Positions 54,991 through 64,000 of a stretch of DNA of 64,000 nucleotides are shown here, in pieces. Where the stretch lies: contig PUFA01000006.1 in the NCBI GenBank assembly GCA_003508835.1, positions 6,448,001 through 6,512,000 on the forward strand. The letters are read 5' to 3'. Positions within the stretch are counted from its first letter, which is position 1; each line of letters begins with the position of its first letter. Origin of the DNA: Eonycteris spelaea (taxonomy: Eukaryota; Chordata; Mammalia; Chiroptera; Pteropodidae). The notes under the pieces were generated by a model. The model was not told where the DNA came from and did no database searches. It was given only the letters and a program-made list of their open reading frames with translations. The translations under genes and the position numbers were made by a program.

Positions 54991-57900
54991 GGGGAGGAGC
55001 TGCTGCCCAGACCCTGAGCTCTGGGGACCTGGCAGGGGGTCTGCATCAAGCCCACCAGGATCCAGCTGCCGCAGAGACTCCCACCCTGGGACTGAGCCCC
55101 TTAACTCTGAGAACTAACTGCGGTGGCTTCAAAGGCCCAGGCAGGTGGGCAGTGTCAGGGCCCTGAGCACCTGCCAATCCTACACAGCAAACTTAGCTGT
55201 GCCTCCAAGATCCCTTGACTCTCTCTGGGGTTCCTTTACTTCTCCCCCCAGAATGACCCAACGAGGGCAGGATTCCATCTCCTAGACACACACACACACC
55301 ACACAGCCCTGTCACTGCCCCTCTGGACTGCCTTATTAGCCAGGGAGGCCAGGGTGAGACTAAAAAGCTCATCCAGCCACTGGCGGCCTAGTCTCCATCT
55401 GCCATGGAGGCCATCTGCCCCTGTGGCGGGGTGGGGGCGGGGGGGGTTATCATAATACCAGCCAGTAACAGGAAGGGGTGGTACCCCATCTCCATGTGCC
55501 AGATGGACCCTGCATCTTCCACCTACCACTCCACCTAAAGAGCCCTCTCCAAGGGAGGGACACTTGCTCCTGACCTCTTGGGATCAAATTAACTAGAGAT
55601 GTGATACAGTGGTTTTCTCCCTGGCCACTGCCCATCCTGAGCTGACTGTCCCTGGCCCCTGGCAATCCACTGCTGGACATTGGAGACCATAGGCTGCAGA
55701 GCTAAAGCACCCTGCAAAGGTCATCCCCTGTCTCTAAGCAGGAAGGCAAGTGCTGCCACCTCCGAAGGGGCTGTCCCCAAATTGCTCCTCAGCCTGGCCC
55801 CAGCCCGCTCCTCTGAACCCCTCTGGGACAGGTCTCTGTTGCTGAGTAGCTGCGAAGAGAGAATGGGGAAATTTTCGGTGCTCTCAGGACATGTTGTTTC
55901 TGCTGTAGAAGCTGGTTTTCTGGTTTGGAAAGGGTTTTTTTTTTTCCACCCCGTAATGTGAAAACCTGAAACCTGAAAACCAACCCCCCCCTCAACATTT
56001 GTCACCTCAGAGCCTTTGGGGTAACTGGGAGAAGGCTGTAAATGAGTCAGGCTGATTCAGAGCAGGGGGGCTGCCCAGGTGCCTCCAGGGCACCACAATT
56101 TCATTAACACTTATGATCCGAGCATGGCCATCAGGTGACAGACGACAGGAGGAAAGGAAAGGGCTTCCTCCCCACCCTCTTCTTCACCCCAAACACAGCA
56201 ATCCCCAGATACACTTCTCTTGCCTGGAAACAACAAGGTCCTTGGCTCTGTTCTGGACCAGTCCTTACTACCACCCACCGAAGCAGGGGGCTCAAGACTG
56301 TTCTACTGCCCCGGCTTCAGGCAGTGTGCTCCTCTCCCACGAGAGAAGAGACAGCCACTGCCACTAGTAAAGCCATCAAGAGAAGCAGGCAAGACTGGGC
56401 GGGGAGAACTAAGTACAAACTTCAGTTAGAAGAGACACAGATTAGACAGCACTTCCCAAAAGCAATGATGATGGATCCAGGAATTAGAAACTGGGAGATG
56501 GCTTATAGGAAGTCTGAAGAAGCAGTAGAAATTTCATTCCTTTAAACAGTTTGAGAAAGAGTAAGCAGAAGCATAACGTGGGAAGCCTCTCGAGCCTCCT
56601 AACTCTAAGTAGTGGGCTTGAGAAAGGAAGCTCTGCCTCTTGGAGTTTCATAGCTTCTCTCTGATCTTTCCTGGCACTTTCTGCTGAGACAGACCCATGA
56701 TGCTAGGCGGGAGCCCTGCCAGCAGAGAGGCCCCATGACCTGGCTGGCAAGAGACAGAGCACCCTCTGACCCCAGGAGGCAGCTGCACAAGCCCAAGAAA
56801 CCTGCCAGCTCAGCCCTAAGACAGTATTTCAGGTCCGCCCCCAATTCCTCCAACTCACTGAGGGCTTCGGGCCAAGACTCCCACCCAAGCTTTGGCCCGC
56901 CCTTCCCCAAAACCTTGGGCACAGGCTCTGTGAACTGACGCACTGGGAGAGCTTGAGGAGGAAGGGAGGCCAACACCATCCACCCACTTGCCTCACTCTT
57001 TCAAGTCCCAACAGGCCCTGGCCTCACCGGCCTCCACAGGTCGGCAGAGCAAGTCTGCATCTGCTGGCTGCCTTCCTTGCTGGAGGATGTGCAGTTCTAA
57101 TTGCTCCTTCCCCCACAGCCAGCTATAAACAAACACTCAACATGGCGCATGGGGAGACCCCCACCATGTCTTGATGGAACCACCCTCTGGACAACCTGGG
57201 ACTCCAAGACATTCTTTTCTCCATGGTCCTCATGAGAAATGGGAAAAAGCCCTTTCCTGCTAAGTACTTGTCTTGGGGCCACACTAAACTCAAGCTGGGG
57301 GAACAGGGGCAAGGAGGAAACTTTTACAAGCACTCTCCTCATGGCATTGAATCCAATAAACATACACATATGAAGCACCTCCGCAGTACAGGATGCTTCC
57401 GACAGAAGCAAAGTGTGTTAAGTAGGTGGACACTAGCACCCTGAGAACTAACCTCAGTGAAGGGGCAGCAGCTCCACCTACTGGTCCCTTTCCCACCCTG
57501 TCACCAAGAATCGGCTCCGCGAGGAATCAGTTCTCTGAGATTTTATTCAAGAATAAAGCTAGGGCTTGACACTCTCCTGCTTTGTTCAGAAGAGCCCTAA
57601 GCCGTGGCAATGGACCATGACTGGGCCAGGCTGGTTGGTTCTCTGCTGGGGAGACTTGAGGGTTTCATGCCATCCAGGTAGCTGCTTTGGAGACTGGGCT
57701 TCTACAAGAGACCTGCACCATACAAGTCCTGACTCACAGAAATGCTCCCCACCCTGGTAGGCTACCCTTGGCACATCCAGAGCAGGAGGCCACCAAGAGC
57801 CCAGATCACCCTCTGTGCCCGGAGGGGAGGAGCCTTCAGAACCAACACTCTCCCTCTAAGCAATGATCCAGGAGTCTGATGCTCCACTGAACACCAAAGT

Positions 57901-58670
57901 TTCAAGGGCCTGACCTATTTTCAGGGCTCCAGGCTCCATAAGGCTGGAGCCTATGTCTTGGGTTAATCACATGGAGCAGCCAGTCTCTCCTCCTGGACTC
58001 CTCAGGCCTCAGACAGCCCTCAACATGACTGCCATTCCAAACACCTAGCTTTATCCCCTGTGGTTCTGCTTACCTCCAGCCTAGAACTTTTGCTACTCCA
58101 AGAGGAAGCACCTTCCTGCTGCTTTTGGCCTGTACACGCCTCTTTAGGCATCACTGTGTACCTATCGCGTGAGGACCGTTTGAGTGGAACCACTGCACGT
58201 GCAACCCTGGTGGTGTGTCCATGTATCAGAGGCTTCATAGATGTGCACTCACCTGTCTATGAGGACTGAGTAGTATGTGCCTATGTAGCTAATAGGAGAG
58301 TCTATGAAGTATGTGTACCTTTGTGTGGGCAGGCACTTAAGGAGAAGGCATTCACGTTAACTCCCCACCGTCTCCTACCTTCCTGGCCAGCAGGGACCAG
58401 GGATAGAGCAGCAGTCAAGCTGTTTTGTGAGGAACAGACTGCTGACTGGTCAGCTCACTCCTCTATTGCCTATGTGGTGAGTTCCTTTCCTGTCTGGGAC
58501 TCAAGTGCCCCCAAGTCCAGTGTCCTAAGACTATCAACATTTACTTAACACCTCCGCAGAAGGGAGTTCACATGCAGACTGGGAAGCTCCTCCTTCCTGA
58601 AGGCAAAGCTACCTTCTATTCCCCTGGCCCTTCTTCCTACTTTCCAGGGACCCCAGATCCAAACCCCACT
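54991..58670. other. Non-coding between POU3F1 and UTP11, little recognised
   Basis: CA scrap at 55281-55299, G-rich run at 55425-55446, T11 at 55934-55944, C7 at 55983-55989. A bidirectional AATAAA/TTTATT pair occurs near 57541-57558. No gene or clear repeat. Confidence 0.4.
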
Positions 58671-58674
58671 GGGT

Positions 58675-58810
58675 ACACCAAGGAAAAAAAAGCTTTCATT
58701 TTAGGCTTTATATAAGAAACTAGCAATCACGGGAACTAAATTTTAACAATTATTTTTTGCCTATCTTTAATATCCATGCACGGCTGTTTCTCTTCTAGAG
58801 CACAAAGTTT
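58675..58810. promoter_or_regulatory. Weak AT-rich candidate element
   Basis: TTTATATAAGAAACTAGCAATC, TTTTAACAATTATTTTTTGCC, TTTAATATCCATGCACGG. Non-repetitive; function unknown. Confidence 0.25.
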
Positions 58811-59149
58811 AAGCAAGTCTTCTGGAATCTTGTTCCTCCAACATATGCTCTGAGCATGCTCAGTCTTGTTCTAAAAGCCTTGATCTACCATCCCTGTATG
58901 GGTAGGTAAAGGAAAGGTGACTCGGAAAAGAAGGAAGCTGCCACACACACACCCTGGGGTCCGTATCTTCAGGGTGAAGAAAGGCCTTGGATTCGTGAGT
59001 TGGCCAGGAATACAGAGGGCAGAAAGAGAGAGGCGGGTCTGTTCTGACTTGAGCTTCAATAAAGAAGAGATGCCCCTGTGGGTTCATAGTTCCAAAGGTT
59101 TCTATCTGAAGCTATAAAGTGTAAGAAAAAAATTCCTCCATGGCTAACT

Positions 59150-59420
59150 TATGAAGCTACATGAATATCCAATAAATTTAGAATAAATGAGGGTAAAATC
59201 AGCCTATCCACTAGATAAACATTATACAAACATTGAAATAGTATTTTTTACTGAACATTTTTAAAAATTTAGTGATGTAACAAAATGGAAAAGAGCTCAT
59301 GATTTAAATGAAAAAATTAAGATATAAAATTGTTTATTATAATTTCAACTACAAAACACAAAAGCATATAAAAAATCCAGTGCATACCTTTATAAAACAA
59401 AGAAAATAAACCAGAATGCT
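59150..59420 (+). repeat. Ancient L1M-like 3' fragment
   Basis: AT-rich sequence with the order of motifs seen in L1M 3' ends (ATTATACAAACATTGAAAT, then ATGGAAAAGAGCTCATGAT, then AAAATTG). It lies just beyond the UTP11 3' end. Confidence 0.5.
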
Positions 59421-59489
59421 CACAGGACTGTTCAGCCTCACTGTCCTAGCTCCCAGCACGTATGCAATAACTATTTGTTGTTCTTGAAT

Positions 59490-59783
59490 AAACTCTGGGA
59501 TTAGGGATGAACTCATTTATTTTCCAAATTTGCTGTAATAAGATTACAGAACTTTCATTATGGAAAAAAAGTAAATATATAAAATTAAGACTGACCATAA
59601 CATAAACATGATAAGACAAGGGAAGGGGTTTTAATGTCGTTCACATCAAATGGCAGATCACAATAAATTATGGTTACAAACAAGGAAACCATGTCTTTTA
59701 GACTGAAGGAACTTGAAATTAGTGGGGGGGAGGAGATATAGAACTCTTTTCCTTGTAGAATGACGAGGCTTATCTATAACACG
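59490..59783 (-). other. UTP11: Inferred 3' UTR of UTP11 with poly(A) signal
   Basis: Downstream of the stop on the minus strand, the first canonical AATAAA is at 59516-59521 (TTTATT on the + strand), predicting a 3' UTR of about 280-290 bases. Another AATAAA lies further on near 59331-59336. Which is used cannot be decided here. Confidence 0.5.
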
Positions 59784-59867
59784 TCAACGTTTTCGCTGAC
59801 TTTGAAATTTGTAAATAGCTGGGGAGCTCACTGTTTCTTTCTTCACCTTCACCTTCTGAGTTTTATC
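59784..59867 (-). CDS. UTP11: UTP11 terminal coding exon (residues about 227-253 and stop)
   Basis: Acceptor TTTATAG, then 27 codons (DKTQKVKVKKETV to FQSQRKR) and TGA at 59784-59786. Confidence 0.96.
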   Translation of the reverse strand, partial: DKTQKVKVKKETVSSPAIYKFQSQRKR

Positions 59868-62800
59868 CTATAAAAGAGTAAAAAGGTTACTCCAGTAAAT
59901 TGTACCAGGGGTTTTGTAAAATAGGAAAGTTCATAAACTACCTATAAGAAAGCCCCCAGGTGATTCCATAGAGCAGTGGTTAACACATCTGCTTTACACG
60001 CAGAGGGTCCTGGGTTCGAGTCTCAGCGGAGCCACAGCCCATACCCTGGGTGCGCCAGGCCCCAGGCTTGCCGCCAGGCCCCAGGCTTGCCGTGAGCATG
60101 TGAGAGGAGACACCCCGCCTTCAGAGATCCAGTTCTTAAGGGGAGATGGCAACGCCCTTAGGTCAAGGGTGGAAGACTGAGGGGGGAGGGGATTTTAAAA
60201 AAAAAAAGAAAAGAAAGAAAGCCCCTAATTCAGCCTTTCTCAAAATGCAACAGAAACAAAGCCTGGTTGCCCTGAGGCATCCCACCCATCTCCCCCATGC
60301 CACAAAATCAACTTCTCCCCTGGGCACCTACTAAGGTACTAGAGCGTGTAGAGGTTCTTGGGAAAATTAAAAAAGGTACTCAAATCATTTCTTTTTTTGT
60401 AGGGCTTATTCTCACATGGAACCCCAGTTGAGAAAGGCAGAACTAAAGGATCTACAAAGCCGAAGAATTTGACATTTAGAGGAATCATAATATGAAAGGG
60501 GCATCTTATATTCCTCAGCTGTTATTTAACTACACAATGCTGTCTATTTTTAAACACCAATGAGTGACATGCACTGTTTTGTTAACCTGTTTAAATGTTA
60601 AAGATAGCTACTCATAAGCTATAAAGTTCATATGCTACCTGATCCTATCCTTTGCTGTTCCAAAGCACTGACTAATAAGCCTCTTATTACCTTCTTAATC
60701 AAGGAATATTTCAGCGCTGTCAGAGTAACAGACACTGGCTCAAACCACTGCCCCTGAGGAGCAGACATTTTCACTGGGGTTGGTTTACACACAGCTGAAA
60801 TCCAGTCTCGGTTAAGACCTTTACAAGGGGGAAAAAAAATGAAGGCCCAAGGCTCTCTCTCCTCACCAGAAGATCTTTGCGTGTTTGAATTTTCTGTGCA
60901 ATAATGAACAATTCTTTCTCGCGTTCAATCCTCTGTGTCAGGCAGTTATACTGCTTTTGCCTTTCTTTAGCTATCCGCTGCAGAAGAAACACACATTTTC
61001 AATAACACATTAAATTAAAATATAAATAAGAAACTATTTCTTAATCCAATCAAGCCCAAATTTATCGATGGTTTATCAACTCCCTCCTTACTCCAGAATC
61101 AACATAACAAGACACTAAAATTGTCGGTTTTAAGAACATCACATTCTAGAGCTGAACGGAACCCTGGAGACCTGCCCAGGGACACATGGTTCACCTGGAG
61201 CAGAATCAGGACCGTCCTGGGAGTCACAGATGTCAGGAATCTTTCCACTACTACACTAAGCTGCTTCAACCCTTGCATGAGCGTCCTGGTTACCTAAGGT
61301 GACGCAGGAATGAACCAGTACTGGAAACCCTACACGAAGTGAGTAGAGAAGGGAGCCAGGCAGTGTGCAGTGTCTGAGAACCACAGATCTCGGAGAAGAG
61401 AAAGGCTTTGTCAGCAGAAGCTGACCTGAAAATTCTCACTGCTGATACCTCCTCAAAGACCAGTGGTCCTTAAATTTGGGAGAATCATATACCTCTGAGA
61501 AACTGATGAAAGCTTTGGATTCTTTCTTGAGATAAATTTGTAGGGCTTATTCTCTCACAGAACTCCAATTGAGAAAGGAAGAACAAAATGATCTAAATTT
61601 GTACAAACATATATACCTATTTGCTTAAAAGTTCAGTGTGTCAAAGAGGGCATTCATAGACTTCTTAAAGCCCATTCATGAACTGCCCGCCCCCTCTAAA
61701 TTAGACTGAAAATTCCTTTGTGATTCACCCATCAGCAGTCCCTTAATAAAAAAATTTTTGCTTTAAAGAAAACAATCAAAAGAAATAACACTAGACAAAA
61801 ATGGCAAGATTCAAACTTTCCCAGCTTCTCAAAAGATAAGTTGGTGAAGTATTCTACAGAGTTTGAAACACTCATCTCTTTAGGAACTACCACAATTCTT
61901 GAGAAGTCTCAGTGACACAGCTAATTGAAAATACAACTAATTGACACACAGAGTTATCATGAGAAAACTAGTCAACCGGCTTCTCAGCTGGAAGTGCTAC
62001 CTACGTAAAGGGGAATCGTACTAGGCCTCAGACTTAAACAATTCCCCATTCCAGCATAGTCTCCCAGCAGTGGTTTCAGACAGCTTTTGTTTTCACTTTA
62101 TTGCACAGACTGTCAAATTTATGGCACTACCCAATATAGTCAAACTAATTAGGGGTATTTATATTACTAAAGCAAGTTTAGCTGCCTCTGAGCTAGAGAA
62201 ACTGCTGTGAAATTAAACATTGGAAGCAAAGCTGATGCAGTGTAAATGATTCAAATCAAAACAGAACAGCTGTCTGACTGAAACACATTGACAGCATTTT
62301 TTTTTAAATGAATCAGTCAGAAGTGAGAGTTCAACTCCAGAAGGCTTTGAGAAAAAGCATATCTTCTGTACAAACCCAGCTACAGTGATGGAAACCAACA
62401 TAAGGAAAAGTCAAAACAAAAATTTTGGTTACAAATGCGTAACATGAAAGAATTTTTGATATGTGTATTCACTGCTAAAGGTTCAATATCAAACTATACT
62501 AAATCCTTTAATCTTCGGTGCCCCCTCTTTCTCTGCATTTTAAAACTGTTGGCATCTGTTACAAGCATTATAAACACAAAGCGCAGGGTCAGAGGTGGGA
62601 TTCAAATGCAGATCAAAAGGCCAAAACCTAAGCTGCTAATAACCACTATGTCACCCTTCCTCCAATCTTAGAAACCAAAGGATACTCCTCCACTCTCATC
62701 CCCATCATCAAACCCTCCTGCTTTTCCAAGGGAACTCAGTGTGTTTGCACAAATAATTGTATTAAATGCAATGACCAACAAAGGAATCTAGATTCTCCTA

Positions 62801-64000
62801 AACTCAGACCTAAAGAAAAATGGAGACAATTACCTTAAGTTGAGTCTGATGAGTAACTCCTTTCACTTTCTCCTTCTGCAAGGTCTCTATTGTGGGTCTA
62901 TTAAAGACTCTGTCCACAAGTTCTGGGGCTGTTCGCAGGTGAGTTGCAATATCAAACTGTTCAACTAAAAGTCAAAACAAACCGTAAGGCACTGTCTCTA
63001 ACACCACACACAGACGAATATGCCAGACTGTCCCAGGAACCTGCAAACATTTCATACCTTCCTTTTTAGTGTCGAAAAAGAACACATGCTTATTCTGTTG
63101 CTTCCCCTGGAAATCCAGCAGATGGAGCTCTGATTTTAGTCTTTCAATTTTCTACAACACAAAATATGGTCTCATTTTATATTGGGTTCTTCTAAAGTAT
63201 CAGAAATGAATTTGCAAAAGTTTAAACCATTCCACATAATTATCACAGTCAGCAAAGAATTTGCCCCATTCTTTTTAAAGAAAAGACCTCTAAAACTTAT
63301 CGAGCACGAAACACATGTCAGGTACGGGGCTAGGCATCCCCCAAAACTCATTTAATCCTTACAACAATCCTATGAGATGGAAGTGAGGAAAGAGCTTCAG
63401 AGAGGTTAATCTATCCATAATCTTGTGTCTAATAAATGGCAGAGTGAGAATTCAAACCTGTCTGTCTCATTCCAAAAACTGAACTTTCCACTCTACCATA
63501 CTTCTTATTTTCACAATTAAGCATACTTCAAAGACTTTAATACCAGAAGAAATCAACTTATAACTTTAAATTGATATTTATATTTCTCTTCTTAACCAAG
63601 AAAAATATACATCAGAACAAAGAGTTTCAGTTGTTACCTTAGCTTCTGCAACCCTTTTCATTTCGATATATTTGACATCCTGAGTTCTCATCAGTTTCAG
63701 CTGTTCCTGAGTTACTTCTTCCTTAATATCCTTAATAACATGAACTCCATCCTAAAATCCAAATTTAAAAGATACATTTTCATTACTAAGTTGTTGGCAA
63801 AGTTCATTGCTGGAACAAAGAAAACCAAATGCTATACACAACAGCAATTCAATGCTCTAGGCACCCAAGGCACGTGGTCAATTTAGCACGTCCAGGCATC
63901 CCTTTTTAGAACAGCTCCAGGCATAAGACAACTCAGAGTCAGGGGCAGAAATGCATGCTGCTCATGAAGGGGCAGTTTTGCCTTGGATACTGACCTGGAC
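59784..64000 (-). CDS. UTP11: UTP11 small-subunit processome component, 3' part of gene
   Basis: Nucleolar protein of the U3 snoRNP/SSU processome needed for 18S rRNA maturation. Five coding exons are on the minus strand: 63638-63751, 63058-63151, 62834-62964, 60867-60977 and 59784-59867. All have AG acceptors and GT donors and join in frame. Together they encode 177 residues, matching human UTP11 from Asp77 to the last residue of its 253 aa. Recognisable stretches are DGVHVIKDIKEEV, KRVAEAKKIERLKSEL, HLLDFQGKQQNKHVFFFDTK, RIAKERQKQYNCLTQRIER and SSPAIYKFQSQRKR at the C-terminus. The protein is charged and helical with a basic tail. Exons for residues 1-76 and the promoter lie beyond the right edge. 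No frameshift or premature stop is visible, so this is a functional, truncated-by-window gene, convergent with POU3F1. Confidence 0.96.
59946..59956. repeat. Left target-site duplication of the SINE
   Basis: AAGAAAGCCCC, identical to the copy at 60215-60225 after the A-tail. Confidence 0.85.
59957..60214 (+). mobile_element. tRNA-Val(UAC)-derived SINE with target-site duplication
   Basis: The first 75 bases resemble tRNA-Val with anticodon UAC: an A-box-like GAGCAGTGGTTAA, an intact anticodon arm (TCTGC-TTTACAC-GCAGA), and a B-box GGTTCGAGTCT. A tRNA-unrelated body follows, then an A-rich tail (about 60196-60214). AAGAAAGCCCC occurs on both sides (59946-59956 and 60215-60225), showing L1-type insertion. 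A 19-base segment of the body is tandemly duplicated (60054-60072 and 60073-60091). The element lies in the last UTP11 intron, antisense to the gene. Acceptor-stem mismatches and the tail argue against a functional tRNA. Confidence 0.88.
60215..60225. repeat. Right target-site duplication of the SINE
   Basis: Second copy of AAGAAAGCCCC directly after the A-rich tail. Confidence 0.85.
60394..60460 (+). repeat. Copy 1 of a related pair in UTP11 intron
   Basis: A segment starting TTTGTAGGGCTTATTCTC and containing GTTGAGAAAGGCAGAAC matches 61535-61602 closely. The pair may be two fragments of one old transposon family or a local duplication. Confidence 0.7.
60867..60977 (-). CDS. UTP11: UTP11 exon (residues about 190-226)
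   Basis: Acceptor CTGCAG, donor CTG|GTGAGG. The 111 bases give 37 codons, RIAKERQKQYNCLTQRIERE through QTRKDLL. Confidence 0.96.
61140..61275 (-). repeat. Probable MIR-like fragment
   Basis: Sequence resembling GACACATGG...GAGCAGAATCAGGA...ACTACTACACTAAGCTGCTTC, as in the 5' half of a reversed MIR-family SINE. It is strongly diverged. Confidence 0.4.
61460..61690 (+). repeat. Old DNA-transposon-like repeat containing copy 2 of the pair
   Basis: It begins CCAGTGGTCCTTAAATTTGG, the kind of terminal sequence seen in hAT-Charlie-type MER elements. The part at 61535-61602 matches 60394-60460. The family name is uncertain. Confidence 0.45.
62570..62665 (-). repeat. MIR fragment
   Basis: AGAGGTGGGATTCAAATGCA followed by GCTAATAACCACTATG corresponds to the 5' part of MIR in reverse. 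Confidence 0.65.
62834..62964 (-). CDS. UTP11: UTP11 exon (residues about 146-189)
   Basis: Acceptor TTTTAG, donor AAG|GTAATT. It completes the split Val codon and then encodes 43 residues, from EQFDIATHLRTAPELVDRVF through KGVTHQTQLK. Confidence 0.95.
63058..63151 (-). CDS. UTP11: UTP11 exon (residues about 115-145)
   Basis: Acceptor TTGTAG, donor AAG|GTATGA. The 94 bases encode 31 codons plus the first base of a split Val codon, reading KIERLKSELHLLDF and onward to DTKKE. Confidence 0.95.
63290..63500 (-). repeat. MIR SINE, nearly full length
   Basis: Reads as reverse-complement MIR: ATTTAATCCTTACAACAATCC, then AGATGGAAGTGAGG and AGAGAGGTTAA, then AATGGCAGAGTGAGAATTCA. It sits in a UTP11 intron. 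Confidence 0.8.
63638..63751 (-). CDS. UTP11: UTP11 exon (residues about 77-114)
   Basis: Acceptor TTTAG before GATGGAGTTC, donor AAG|GTAACA. The 114 bases give 38 complete codons beginning DGVHVIKDIK and ending KRVAEAK. Confidence 0.95.
63995..64000 (-). CDS. UTP11: UTP11, last bases of the preceding exon (partial)
   Basis: On the minus strand the window opens with GTCCAG followed by GTCAGT, a strong donor (CAG|GTCAGT). The next exon starts in phase 0, so this would read Val-Gln where human has Leu-Gln before Asp77. The distance of about 240 bases is reasonable, but only six bases are available. Confidence 0.55.

Noticed and set aside
59960..60035. Functional tRNA-Val(UAC) gene
   Set aside because: Acceptor stem has mismatches, and the tRNA-like part is followed by a SINE body, an A-tail and a target-site duplication.
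1..64000. CRISPR array, prophage, operon or other prokaryotic system
   Set aside because: Spliced UTP11 exons, MIR/L2 repeats and CpG-island structure show mammalian nuclear DNA; tandem arrays lack conserved repeats with unique spacers.

Overview
The window is genomic DNA from a placental mammal. It has a GC-rich CpG-island gene, one spliced housekeeping gene, many old MIR and L2 repeats, and long CA, TC and GGAT microsatellites. The order is not clear to me. The only young interspersed element I recognise is one tRNA-Val-derived SINE at about 59957-60214, whose family I cannot name.

The central gene is POU3F1 (OCT6/SCIP/TST1). It is an intact single-exon gene on the + strand (CDS 39826-41172, 448 aa) inside a CpG island of about 3 kb. 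The promoter has three CCAAT boxes and a TTTAAG element. The 3' UTR runs to about 42715. At the far right, on the - strand, lie the last five coding exons of UTP11, a nucleolar small-subunit processome protein (59784-63751), and probably the final bases of one more exon at the window edge. The two genes point towards each other and are separated by about 17 kb. This matches the mammalian POU3F1/UTP11 neighbourhood (human chromosome 1p34.3).

Layout: 1-38.7 kb is non-coding DNA upstream of POU3F1. It holds MIR, L2, L1M and CR1/L3 fossils, four degenerate minisatellite-like arrays, microsatellites, and several AT-rich blocks with homeodomain/POU-like motifs that look like regulatory elements. 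38.7-41.65 kb is the CpG island and POU3F1. 42.7-59.5 kb is downstream DNA with more candidate enhancers, including a segment about 12 kb from the POU3F1 start where the Schwann-cell enhancer would be expected. 59.5-64 kb is UTP11.

I found no operon, CRISPR array, intact transposon or protein gene beyond POU3F1 and UTP11. The scientific interest is in candidate cis-regulation of POU3F1 (a MORE-like POU dimer palindrome, a POU cluster next to a MAF element, homeobox-rich blocks), a possible divergent spliced transcript from the CpG island, and the clustered degenerate tandem arrays. No conservation data were available, so every enhancer call rests on motif content and position only.
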